The notes beneath the pieces were generated by a model, which saw only the letters and a program-made list of their open reading frames with translations, searched no databases and was not told where the DNA came from. From NCBI GenBank assembly GCA_910586965.1, contig CAJUMF010000046.1, positions 1 through 22,518 of the forward strand: a DNA stretch of 22,518 nucleotides. The letters are read 5' to 3'. The translations under genes and the position numbers were made by a program. Source of the stretch: an uncultured Dorea sp. (GTDB lineage: Bacteria > Bacillota > Clostridia > Lachnospirales > Lachnospiraceae). Positions 14,730 to 22,496 of the stretch are shown here, in pieces; the stretch's first letter is position 1, and the number at the start of each line of letters is the position of its first letter.

Positions 14730-16736
14730 TTAGCGATCTCTCAAATGGAATTTTGCCACCAGATCTTTTAACATGTTTGCCTGACCGGATAGCTGTTCAC
14801 TGGCTGCAGCACTCTTTTCAGCCGTTGCCATATTGGACTGTACAACATTGGAAATCTGGTCGATACCGTTGATGACTGCTTCTGTGGCTGTTGCCTGTTT
14901 TGCAGAATACTGTGCAATGCCATCGATTAATTTAGTTACCTGCTCTGCCAATGCAACAACTTCCATCAGGGAAGCGGCTGTATCATTGGCGATGCTGATC
15001 CCTTCTTCTACGGCTTCAACGGTCTGGTCGATCAGTACAGTTGTATTTTTTGCCGCCTCGGAAGATTTCCCGGCAAGATTGCGAACCTCATCCGCTACTA
15101 CAGCAAAGCCCTTTCCGGCAGATCCTGCCCGAGCGGCTTCAACTGCTGCATTCAGAGCGAGGATGTTGGTCTGGAAAGCGATATCCTCGATGGTCTTGAT
15201 AATGTTATGGATTTCTGAGGATTTGTCGCTGATTCTTTGAATTGCTTTATTCATATGCTGCATCTTATCGTTGCTTTCCAAAAGCTTACTTCCTGCTTGC
15301 TGCGCGATGTCATTGGCTTGCTTTGCACCGGTTGCGGTCTTTTGTATTCCGTCAGATACTTCGCTGATATGGGAAGCCAAAAGCTCTACGGCATCGGTCT
15401 GCTGTGAGGATCCCAGCGAAAGTGTCTGTGCACCGTCAGAGACGTATCCGGAACCTTCTGCAACTTCTCCGGCCGCTTTATTGATCTGTCCTAAAGTTCC
15501 GTTTAAAGACATGGAAATCTTTTCCAGAGACTCTCGGATCTTTGCAAATTCACCCACATATTCATGGGAAAGAGTGAAAGCTAAGTTTCCCTGGGCGATA
15601 TCTTGCAGCTTTTCTGATATCTCGTCAATATAGACGACATAGTCGCGCAGGCGAACGACTGTACGGCCGAAGTTATCTGCTAATTCGCCCAGCTCGTCGT
15701 TAGAGCAATGGCGGATGGTCTGATTGAGCTCACCTTCTGCAATCTTAGCAGCAACGCCATTCAGCTCGGCTACAGGTTTCCCGATGATCCTTCTTACGAG
15801 AATGATAACTAAAAAGACTGCAATGATAACAGCGATTACGGATACGCCGGCCATAATGCCGGTCAGTGCCTTTAAGTCACTTAAGACTTCTGCTTTAGAG
15901 ACGTAAGCTACGGCTGTCCAGTCACTGTTCGGTACTTCAGACACCTGTATGTACATATCATTATTATAGAGAGATAATCCGGATGCTTTATTGTGGATCT
16001 GTTCTGCTGCATATGCGTACATATCCCCATTGAATTCATCCAAAGTTTTCCCGGTGATCTCTTTATCGCGATGTCCGATAATCGTGTCTGTGCGGGTGTC
16101 TACAAGGAAGATACCGCCTGTTTTTTCTAACTTGATATCCTGCACAATATCTGATATGGAGTTGAGGTATACATCGGCTGCCGCAACGCCGCGTACCTTA
16201 CCTTTGGAATCTTTTAATGCGCCGGAAGCACCTACGACGTATGACTGGCTGTCTTCATCAAAATACACATCTCCCAGGATGAAATTTTCTGATTCTATGC
16301 CGTTTGTGTACCAGGATTTTTCCAGAGTATTGAAATCCGGTCCCGGAACGAATGATGCATGGTACAGAGATCCGTCTGTAAGAGCTACATACAGTCCTGC
16401 CGGGTATGCTGCGTTTTGGTCTACCGTGTGCTTGATATAGTCTTTTATCTCCGGGACGTCCATGTTTTCGTACTCAATCGTGTCTTTTTGCATATCAAGC
16501 ATAGTTATTGTCTTATTGATCCATGCACTTGTTTCCTGAATTGTCTTGTCAGTGGTTTCTGTCAGAAGCTTTTCGCTTTTTTCCAATAATGCGCCAGACA
16601 CCTTGTTGTACACAATTAGCAGAAGGAGTGCTACCATGACAGCAATGGTCACTACGATTGCACTCGTTAATTTACGCGTGATACCCCGCTTCCCCTTTCT
16701 GGCATTCTTAATGTTTGTTCGTTTTGTTTCCCTCAT
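14730..16736 (-). CDS. Methyl-accepting chemotaxis protein with dCache-type sensor
   Basis: A membrane chemoreceptor of 668 residues that signals through CheA/CheW. I start at the ATG at 16736, which has AAAGGAG about 10 bp upstream, not at the first in-frame ATG at 16838. Order: first membrane helix about 24-43; extracellular sensor to about 290 with dCache-like features (EKSWY, LGDVYFDEDSQSYV, GVAAADVYL); second helix about 292-313; HAMP; coiled-coil signalling domain with the conserved hairpin tip IAFQTNILALNAAVEAARAG and GKGFAVVADEVRNLAGKS. The WY pair is preceded by Lys-Ser where amino-acid dCache sensors carry an arginine two residues before it, so amino-acid binding is not assured. No CheR tether is seen. 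It is divergent from the GH112 gene, suggesting a sugar-related stimulus, which is inference. Confidence 0.95.
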   Translation of the reverse strand: MRETKRTNIKNARKGKRGITRKLTSAIVVTIAVMVALLLLIVYNKVSGALLEKSEKLLTETTDKTIQETSAWINKTITMLDMQKDTIEYENMDVPEIKDYIKHTVDQNAAYPAGLYVALTDGSLYHASFVPGPDFNTLEKSWYTNGIESENFILGDVYFDEDSQSYVVGASGALKDSKGKVRGVAAADVYLNSISDIVQDIKLEKTGGIFLVDTRTDTIIGHRDKEITGKTLDEFNGDMYAYAAEQIHNKASGLSLYNNDMYIQVSEVPNSDWTAVAYVSKAEVLSDLKALTGIMAGVSVIAVIIAVFLVIILVRRIIGKPVAELNGVAAKIAEGELNQTIRHCSNDELGELADNFGRTVVRLRDYVVYIDEISEKLQDIAQGNLAFTLSHEYVGEFAKIRESLEKISMSLNGTLGQINKAAGEVAEGSGYVSDGAQTLSLGSSQQTDAVELLASHISEVSDGIQKTATGAKQANDIAQQAGSKLLESNDKMQHMNKAIQRISDKSSEIHNIIKTIEDIAFQTNILALNAAVEAARAGSAGKGFAVVADEVRNLAGKSSEAAKNTTVLIDQTVEAVEEGISIANDTAASLMEVVALAEQVTKLIDGIAQYSAKQATATEAVINGIDQISNVVQSNMATAEKSAAASEQLSGQANMLKDLVAKFHLRDR

Positions 16737-16809
16737 GTTCCTTATCTCCTTTATTAATCTTGGCTCATTCTCATGAGCAGAGCATGACAAATATGTATGT
16801 ACTGTTTCT

Positions 16810-16838
16810 ATTATACGTGATATTAAAGAGAAATACAA
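16810..16838 (-). promoter_or_regulatory. Chemoreceptor gene promoter
   Basis: On the minus strand TTGTAT (16833-16838) and a perfect TATAAT (16810-16815) are 17 bp apart. The leader is about 65 bases and holds a small GCTCAT/ATGAGC inverted repeat near 16763-16778. Confidence 0.65.
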
Positions 16839-16849
16839 TAAAACATTAG

Positions 16850-16877
16850 TTGCAAAAAAAACAAAGTGTATTATACT
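16850..16877 (+). promoter_or_regulatory. Promoter of the GH112-kinase operon
   Basis: TTGCAA (16850-16855) and TATACT (16872-16877) with 16 bp spacing. Its -35 is only 11 bp from the -35 of the divergent chemoreceptor promoter. The leader is about 65 bases. Confidence 0.6.
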
Positions 16878-16947
16878 AAAATTAAGATGTTGAGGTTAAA
16901 AGATATTTTGACCTTATGATGCCACTGGGAGAGGAGAAGAAACGAAG

Positions 16948-19113
16948 ATGAGTGACAAAAGGATGGGGAGAGTTACGATTCCTACAGACGTAGATGTGGT
17001 AAAAGAAACGATAGAGCTTGCAGGCAGGTGGGGGGCCGATGCAATTCGTGACTGTGACGGAACAGACTATCCGGAGGAGCTTCGCAGCGTGGACGCGAAA
17101 GTGTACTCTACTTATTATACAACAAGGAAGGATAATGCGTGGGCGAAGGCCAATCCGGATGAGATTCAGCAGATGTATATTATGACCCCTTTCTATACGG
17201 CTGTGGAGAGCAGACTTTGTATACATTTGATGAATCATCTGTATCCGGATATGCTGGCGGTAAACAGCCGTGATGATATCTTTAGATGGTGGGAAGTTAT
17301 TGATCGGACAACGGGAAAAGCAGTTCCCTGCGAGAACTGGAAATATGATGAAACAACCGGAGATGTATGCATCTTTCCGGCGGAAGAATTCCACGATTAT
17401 ACGGTGAGCTTTCTGGCATATATTATGTGGGATCCGGTGCATATGTATAATGCGGTGACAAATGATTGGAAGGACGTGGAAAAGCAGATTACCTTTGACG
17501 TGCGTCAGCCAAAGACAAGGGCTTTTTCGATGGACAGGCTCAGAAAATATATCCAGGACAATCCGCATATAGATGTTATCCGTTTTACTACATTTTTTCA
17601 CCAATTCACTTTAATCTTTGATGAGCTGGCAAGGGAAAAGTATGTAGACTGGTACGGATATTCCGCATCGGTAAGCCCTTATATCTTAGAACAGTTTGAG
17701 CGTGAGGTGGGTTATAAGTTCCGTCCGGAGTACATTATCGATCAGGGCTATATGAACAACACTTACCGGATCCCGTCAAAGGAATTCCGGGATTTTCAGG
17801 CATTTCAGCGCAGAGAAGTGTCTAAGCTTGCGAAAGAGATGGTGGACATTACTCATGAGTGCGGGAAAGAAGCGATGATGTTCCTTGGCGATCACTGGAT
17901 CGGTATGGAACCGTTTATGGACGAGTTCAAAGATATTGGTCTGGATGCAGTTGTGGGAAGCGTGGGGAATGGCGCCACATTGCGGCTCATCAGTGACATT
18001 GAAGGAGTACGCTATACGGAAGGGAGATTTCTTCCCTACTTTTTCCCTGATACATTCTGTGAAGGAGGGGATCCGGTAAAAGAGGCCAAAGTGAACTGGG
18101 TGACGGCAAGACGAGCGATCTTAAGAAAGCCCATTGACCGGATCGGATACGGCGGTTATCTGAAGCTGGCGTTAAAGTTTCCGGAGTTTATTGACTATGT
18201 GGAAAGTGTCTGTGACGAATTCCGGGTTTTGTATGAGAATATCAAAGGAACGAAAGCTTACTGTGTCAAGAAGGTTGCAGTATTGAATAGTTGGGGGAGG
18301 ATGCGTGCCTGGGGGAATCATATGGTGCATCATGCCATCTATCACCAGAAGAATTATTCTTATGCCGGCATTATCGAGAGTTTGAGCGGAGCACCTTTTG
18401 ACGTGAAGTATATAAGCTTTGATGATATCCGTGAGGATCCGTCTGTCCTGGATGATATCGATGTGATACTTAATGTCGGGGATGCCTACACAGCTTATTC
18501 CGGCGGAGAAAACTGGGCAGACGAAGGGATGATCACGGCCGTTAAAAGATTCGTATACCGGGGCGGCGGCTTTATCGGTGTAGGAGAGCCGGCAGCATAC
18601 CAGAGGGAAGGAAGATTTATCCAGTTAGCAAGTGTGCTGGGAGTCGAGAAAGAAACGGGATTTACTTTAAATGTAGATAAATACAACTGGGAGGAACACA
18701 AGCATTTCATTACAGAAGACTGCGAAGGCGAGATTGATTTTGGAGAAGGAAAGAAAGACATCTTTGCATTGGAAGGAACAACCGTTATCAATACGAAGAA
18801 AGGAAGCGTCCAGCTAGCGGTCAGAGAGTTCGGTGAGGGCCGGGGCGTCTATATCAGCGGGCTTCCTTACAGCTTTTCGAACAGCAGGCTTTTGCATCGG
18901 GCGATTCTTTGGTCCTGTGGCAGCGAAGGGGAGCTTTTACAGTGGTTTTCCAGCAACTTTAATGCAGAAGTCCATGCTTATGTGGAAAATGGAAAATATT
19001 GCGTCGTGAACAATACATATGAACCGCAGTCAACAACAGTGTATAAAGGTGATGGGACAAGCTTTGATGTAGACCTTAAGGCGAATGAGATTATCTGGTA
19101 CAATATCGAGTAG
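16948..19113 (+). CDS. gnpA: GH112 phosphorylase, 1,3-beta-galactosyl-N-acetylhexosamine type
   Basis: A cytoplasmic phosphorylase of 721 residues that splits beta-galactosyl disaccharides with phosphate to give galactose 1-phosphate and a free sugar. It matches, as I remember it, the bifidobacterial lacto-N-biose phosphorylase over its length: WGADAIRDCDGT near the start, HDYTVSFLAYIMWDPVHMYN, DVIRFTTFFHQFTLIFDE, EAMMFLGDHWIGMEP, YTEGRFLPYFFPDTF, FIGVGEPAA and GRGVYISGLPYS. Asp315 in LGDHWIG corresponds to the catalytic acid (Asp313 of the B. longum enzyme). Acceptor preference within GH112 (GlcNAc, GalNAc or rhamnose) cannot be settled by eye. A ribosome site AGGAG lies about 11 bp upstream of the ATG. 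A kinase gene follows after 15 bp, and the chemoreceptor gene diverges upstream. Confidence 0.93.
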   Translation: MSDKRMGRVTIPTDVDVVKETIELAGRWGADAIRDCDGTDYPEELRSVDAKVYSTYYTTRKDNAWAKANPDEIQQMYIMTPFYTAVESRLCIHLMNHLYPDMLAVNSRDDIFRWWEVIDRTTGKAVPCENWKYDETTGDVCIFPAEEFHDYTVSFLAYIMWDPVHMYNAVTNDWKDVEKQITFDVRQPKTRAFSMDRLRKYIQDNPHIDVIRFTTFFHQFTLIFDELAREKYVDWYGYSASVSPYILEQFEREVGYKFRPEYIIDQGYMNNTYRIPSKEFRDFQAFQRREVSKLAKEMVDITHECGKEAMMFLGDHWIGMEPFMDEFKDIGLDAVVGSVGNGATLRLISDIEGVRYTEGRFLPYFFPDTFCEGGDPVKEAKVNWVTARRAILRKPIDRIGYGGYLKLALKFPEFIDYVESVCDEFRVLYENIKGTKAYCVKKVAVLNSWGRMRAWGNHMVHHAIYHQKNYSYAGIIESLSGAPFDVKYISFDDIREDPSVLDDIDVILNVGDAYTAYSGGENWADEGMITAVKRFVYRGGGFIGVGEPAAYQREGRFIQLASVLGVEKETGFTLNVDKYNWEEHKHFITEDCEGEIDFGEGKKDIFALEGTTVINTKKGSVQLAVREFGEGRGVYISGLPYSFSNSRLLHRAILWSCGSEGELLQWFSSNFNAEVHAYVENGKYCVVNNTYEPQSTTVYKGDGTSFDVDLKANEIIWYNIE

Positions 19114-19128
19114 AAAGAAGGAGCAGAA

Positions 19129-19878
19129 GTGAGACTTGAAAAAAACAATCTGATTGTGAAACGTTCTTATAAAGAGGTGTATAAGACAGATGAGGGAATT
19201 GTCAAGATTTTTGAGACCATTCATCCTAAGTCGGCGATTTTTAATGAGGCATTGAATACGGTTCGGGTTGAGGAGACAAAGTTAGATATTCCTAAACTAA
19301 AAGAGGTAAGACAGATTGACGGGAAGTGGGCGATCATCATCGAATACAAGCCGGGAAAGACGTTGGAAGAGATTATGAAAAACGAGCCGGAAAATCAGGA
19401 AAGGTATATGTCAGATTTTGTTGAACTGCAGTTAAAGATGCAGAAGAAAAAGGCGCCGATGCTGAATAAATTGAAAGATAAACTGGTCAGGGAGATCAGC
19501 AGTCTGACTGCGCTGGACGCAACACAGAGGTATGAGCTTTTAATGCGTCTTGAGAAGATGCCGAAACACGCGAAGCTATGTCATGGGGACTTTAATCCAA
19601 GTAATATTATTGTAGAGAAAAACGGTACAATGACGGTTATAGACTGGGCACATGCAACCCAGGGAAATGCCAGTGCAGATGCAGCTATGACATACTTGTT
19701 GTTTGCTTTGGAGAACCAGAAAAAGGCGGATTTGTATTTGGATCTGTTCTGTAAGAAAAGTGATACTGCCAAACAGTATGTGAGACAATGGCTGCCCATT
19801 GTGGCGGCGGCGCAGCTTGAGAAGGAGAATGAATTAAGAAAAGATTTTCTGATGCGCTGGATTGATGTGGCAGGTTAG
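19129..19878 (+). CDS. Small APH-fold (aminoglycoside phosphotransferase-like) kinase
   Basis: A 249-residue cytoplasmic kinase-fold protein starting at GTG (19129) with AAGGAG before it. The catalytic loop HGDFNPSN puts the base at Asp154 and a metal ligand at Asn159, and VIDW supplies the second metal Asp172; a Lys in the short N-terminal lobe (GIVKIF) could bind ATP. It lies 15 bp after the GH112 gene and shares its transcript. In bifidobacteria the GH112 gene is accompanied by NahK, an APH-superfamily N-acetylhexosamine 1-kinase of about 360 residues. This protein is a third shorter, so it may be a different sugar or small-molecule kinase doing a similar job. Substrate is inferred from position only; nothing supports drug resistance. 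Confidence 0.8.
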   Translation: MRLEKNNLIVKRSYKEVYKTDEGIVKIFETIHPKSAIFNEALNTVRVEETKLDIPKLKEVRQIDGKWAIIIEYKPGKTLEEIMKNEPENQERYMSDFVELQLKMQKKKAPMLNKLKDKLVREISSLTALDATQRYELLMRLEKMPKHAKLCHGDFNPSNIIVEKNGTMTVIDWAHATQGNASADAAMTYLLFALENQKKADLYLDLFCKKSDTAKQYVRQWLPIVAAAQLEKENELRKDFLMRWIDVAG

Positions 19879-19894
19879 GAGAAGGTTGTCTGAT

Positions 19895-19935
19895 AAAGAG
19901 GAGCTTATGACTTGGGAAAATCATAGCTCCTCTTT
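19895..19935. terminator. Bidirectional hairpin terminator after the kinase gene
   Basis: AAAGAGGAGCTTATGA pairs with TCATAGCTCCTCTTT with one bulged base. It lies between the converging kinase and hydrolase genes. The U tracts on both sides are short, but the stem is strong. Confidence 0.75.
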
Positions 19936-19940
19936 ACAAG

Positions 19941-20930
19941 TTACCAGAATACGTTGTCTCCAACGATGATTCCTTTATGGCCGGTATAGGATGCCCAGAA
20001 GAAAAGGCAATTCTTGACTTTGCTGTTACGTTCTCCGCCAAGTACGGCTTTTGCTGCTTTGTAAGCAGAATCCATGGGGCCTTTCTGTAGTACCTCGTCA
20101 AGTTTCCCTGACCTGACCGGGGAAAACTGACCGGACTGGTAGATGACTTCTCTGATGCTGTTGGGGAATTTGGCACTTCCTACACGGTTCATAATAACGG
20201 TGCCGACGGCAATCATGCCTTCGTAGCTTATGCCGGCTTCACATTCAAGGATGGCGGCCAGCAGTACGATGGTATCTGCGTCGGCATTCTTTGCTTCTTC
20301 GATGGCAGCTTCCGCAGCTTTTGCTTCTTCGAGCTGTGAGGTATAATTTTCCAGCTGCCCGGAAGTCTCAGTGAGCCGGGAAGTAAGCTCATCTTGTTGT
20401 TTGTTCAGATTTTTTTCAAGTTTAGATAGTTCGTCTTGTTCTTTTTTCAGCTTGTCCTGTTTCTTTTCGACGTTTTCTCTGGCAGTCTGCAATTCAGACA
20501 GCATATCACGGTCATAATCGCTGATCAGAGTGACATACTCTGCATTGTTGAGAAAATCAGCCATGCTTTCAGAGTTCAGCAGAACTTGGAGCAATGAAAG
20601 GTTACCGCCTTCATACATAAACTTTATCCGTTCTTTCATGGCTTTATAATGGTTTGCTTCATTCAGCTTTGCGGCCGCCAGGTCAAGCTGTGCTGTTTCG
20701 ATTTCATCCGCTTTTTTCTTGATCCTGGCGGATGTTTTTTCAAGTTTTGTACTTAGTGTGTCAAGCTCATTATTCATGGTATCAATGTCATCTTGCAGCT
20801 CAGAGGTCTTGCTTTCCAGCTCTGAGGATGCAGGTGCGGCGCATACAGCACTATCGGAAAAAAGGAGTACACAGACACACATAAGACCGATAGATTTCTT
20901 AAGTATACGATGATATCTCTTTGTCAGCAT
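19941..20930 (-). CDS. Secreted cell-wall hydrolase: PcsB-like coiled coil with SleB domain
   Basis: A 329-residue exported protein. Residues 1-31 form a signal peptide with basic start and cleavage near SAVCAAPA. Residues about 35-210 are a long charged coiled coil resembling the N-terminal domain of PcsB/YvcE-type cell-separation proteins, with the family segment MKERIKFMYEGGNLSLLQVL. The C-terminal 110 residues are a SleB-type (Hydrolase_2) lytic domain with ECEAGISYEGMIAVGTVIMN; Glu231 aligns with the catalytic glutamate. Such domains cut peptidoglycan, classically spore cortex, but here the coiled coil suggests growth or cell separation, perhaps under FtsEX-like control. It has its own promoter and is unlinked to the sugar genes. 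Confidence 0.88.
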   Translation of the reverse strand: MLTKRYHRILKKSIGLMCVCVLLFSDSAVCAAPASSELESKTSELQDDIDTMNNELDTLSTKLEKTSARIKKKADEIETAQLDLAAAKLNEANHYKAMKERIKFMYEGGNLSLLQVLLNSESMADFLNNAEYVTLISDYDRDMLSELQTARENVEKKQDKLKKEQDELSKLEKNLNKQQDELTSRLTETSGQLENYTSQLEEAKAAEAAIEEAKNADADTIVLLAAILECEAGISYEGMIAVGTVIMNRVGSAKFPNSIREVIYQSGQFSPVRSGKLDEVLQKGPMDSAYKAAKAVLGGERNSKVKNCLFFWASYTGHKGIIVGDNVFW

Positions 20931-20967
20931 AGAAATTTCCTTTCTGTTTTTATAATAGCTGTCCTTT

Positions 20968-20996
20968 ATTATACATCACGTTGCACTATAAAGCAA
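20968..20996 (-). promoter_or_regulatory. Promoter of the cell-wall hydrolase gene
   Basis: On the minus strand TTGCTT (20991-20996) and a perfect TATAAT (20968-20973) are 17 bp apart, about 38 bp before the start codon. It overlaps the divergent promoter at 20981-21009. Confidence 0.7.
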
Positions 20997-21009
20997 ATTT
21001 TGATAAAAT
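20981..21009 (+). promoter_or_regulatory. Promoter of the 21053-22454 gene pair
   Basis: TTGCAC (20981-20986) and TAAAAT (21004-21009), 17 bp apart, with a leader of about 37 bases. It interlocks with the hydrolase promoter on the other strand. Confidence 0.7.
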
Positions 21010-21052
21010 ATTTAAGAAATAGATAATAATCTACGCTGGAAAGGAATACAGT

Positions 21053-21631
21053 ATGAAGAAATACGAGGAAGAACATTATCGTTATGATAATATTAAGGAT
21101 AAGATTTATCCGTGGATCAAGAATGAGATGAAGGACAGCCATGCGCTGAACGGGAAGCGGATGTCGAAGCAAACAGCAGCCATTGCATTTGTGGGAGATC
21201 TGAAGATTGTCTTTGCGATTAAAAGAGAGGGAGAGAGTTATGAGATCGTGATGGACAATATGCTGTCCCCGGACATAGATATAGAAGCAATGTATCACAC
21301 TGCGTGCGGGAATCTTGTGAGAGATGTTGAGTTTGTAATTGGAAATACATGGGACGGTGCGTACAGTATCGTTGCCGATGGGATTCATGAGGCAAGCGCT
21401 CTATGTTTTAAGCATATCTGGCAGGTGTGCGTGAATAAGTTAAAAGATGATCTTGTGATCATGGTGCCGTGTAAGGATACCGTACTGTTTGCTCCTGCAA
21501 AGCAGAAAAAGGTGGTGGCCGGAATGCTTGAGCATGGCCGGAGGGCTTATGATATAGGAACAGACCGTATTACCAATACAGTATTTTTGTTCTCGCGGGA
21601 AAGAGAGGAATTGACAGTATATGAAGCGTAG
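21053..21631 (+). CDS. Protein of unknown function, DUF1444-like C-terminal half
   Basis: A 192-residue soluble protein with no signal peptide or membrane helix. AAAGGA stands before the ATG at 21053. The N-terminus is charged; the segment DLVIMVPCKDTVLFAPA recalls the VPxRDxxLF strand of DUF1444/YtpQ-type proteins of Bacillota, whose role is unknown to me. No catalytic motif is visible. It overlaps the phosphatase gene by 11 bp, so the two are translationally coupled and probably function in one process, but nothing shows which. Confidence 0.7.
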   Translation: MKKYEEEHYRYDNIKDKIYPWIKNEMKDSHALNGKRMSKQTAAIAFVGDLKIVFAIKREGESYEIVMDNMLSPDIDIEAMYHTACGNLVRDVEFVIGNTWDGAYSIVADGIHEASALCFKHIWQVCVNKLKDDLVIMVPCKDTVLFAPAKQKKVVAGMLEHGRRAYDIGTDRITNTVFLFSREREELTVYEA

Positions 21632-22454
21632 GATCCGTATGGTGGGCTTTGACTTGGACGGTACATTGCTGACAACAGATAAGAGGCTCACAGAATATAC
21701 AAAAGAAATCTTAAAAAAAGCAATTGATAAAGGAGTAGTTGTACTTCCGGTCACCGGACGTCCCTTAAACGGTGTTCCTAAGGAGATTGCCGATTTCCCA
21801 GGGATACGGTATATGATCACTTCCAATGGGGCAAGGGTTGTGAAAGATGGGAAAACAATCCATGAAAATTTGTTATCTGTCGAAAAGGCACGAAAAATCT
21901 TGGATATTTTTGAAGATTATGATACACTACGAGATATATATTATGATGGTCAGGGATATATGCCAAAGGCATTTATTGAACGCGTCGGAGAGTATGTATC
22001 ATCACCTGCCATGGCACAATATATAGTATCGACAAGAGTGTCTGTTGATGATCTCCGGACAAAGTTCGAGGAGGAGAATCGAAAGTTAGATAAGATACAG
22101 GCTCTTTTCAATAAAAAATCAGAACAGGAAGAGGCCTGGAAGAGAGTGCAGGCGCTTGGAGATCTGGAAGTTACAGGGGCGCTTAATATGAACATCGAGG
22201 TAAATGCAGGAGGTGTTCATAAAGGCAGGGCGCTTTTGTGGCTGGCAGAAGAGCTTGGAATTGACAGAGAAGAAGTTATGGCATTTGGAGACGGCTCTAA
22301 CGATCTTAAGATGATTGAGGAAGCCGGGATCGGTGTTGCAATGGCAAATGCCATACCGTCAGTGTCAGATGCGGCAGATCTGGCGGCGCTGTCGAATGAT
22401 TCGGACGGCGTGGCAAGAATAATAGAAGAATATGTACTAAGTATGTATGAATGA
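21621..22454 (+). CDS. Cof-type HAD-superfamily phosphatase
   Basis: A 277-residue cytoplasmic phosphatase of the HAD IIB (Cof) group, which removes phosphate from sugar phosphates, nucleotides or flavin phosphates. Motif I is FDLDGTLL with nucleophile Asp11 and acid Asp13; motif II is the Thr of PVTGRP; motif III is the Lys of VHKG; motif IV is GDGSNDLKM with Asp224 and Asp228. A C2-type cap lies between motifs II and III. Length fits the family. The start overlaps the previous gene by 11 bp, with AGAGGA about 10 bp upstream. The substrate cannot be predicted. Confidence 0.92.
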   Translation: MKRRIRMVGFDLDGTLLTTDKRLTEYTKEILKKAIDKGVVVLPVTGRPLNGVPKEIADFPGIRYMITSNGARVVKDGKTIHENLLSVEKARKILDIFEDYDTLRDIYYDGQGYMPKAFIERVGEYVSSPAMAQYIVSTRVSVDDLRTKFEEENRKLDKIQALFNKKSEQEEAWKRVQALGDLEVTGALNMNIEVNAGGVHKGRALLWLAEELGIDREEVMAFGDGSNDLKMIEEAGIGVAMANAIPSVSDAADLAALSNDSDGVARIIEEYVLSMYE

Positions 22455-22479
22455 TATAAAATGAATGAAAACGCTAATC

Positions 22480-22496
22480 CCCCAGCTATGCTGGGG
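22480..22496. other. Perfect hairpin CCCCAGC-TAT-GCTGGGG without a U tract
   Basis: A 7-bp GC-rich stem with a three-base loop lies 25 bp after the phosphatase stop, followed by AGAATAGAG, not a T run, so it is a poor terminator. It could be the subterminal hairpin of an IS200/IS605-type element, a lone palindromic repeat, or a leader structure of the next gene. The window ends 22 bases later, so this cannot be decided. Bases 22455-22479 also hold a 12 of 14 match to the cre consensus at 22466-22479. Confidence 0.5.

Noticed and set aside
16763..16778. GCTCAT/ATGAGC inverted repeat in the chemoreceptor leader as an operator
   Set aside because: Only six base pairs with a four-base loop and no second copy; too weak to call.
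19129..19878. Aminoglycoside resistance gene
   Set aside because: The APH fold alone does not indicate resistance; the protein is short and sits in a sugar operon, and no mobile element adjoins it.
22480..22496. CRISPR repeat
   Set aside because: Only one palindrome is present and no spaced second copy fits before the window end.
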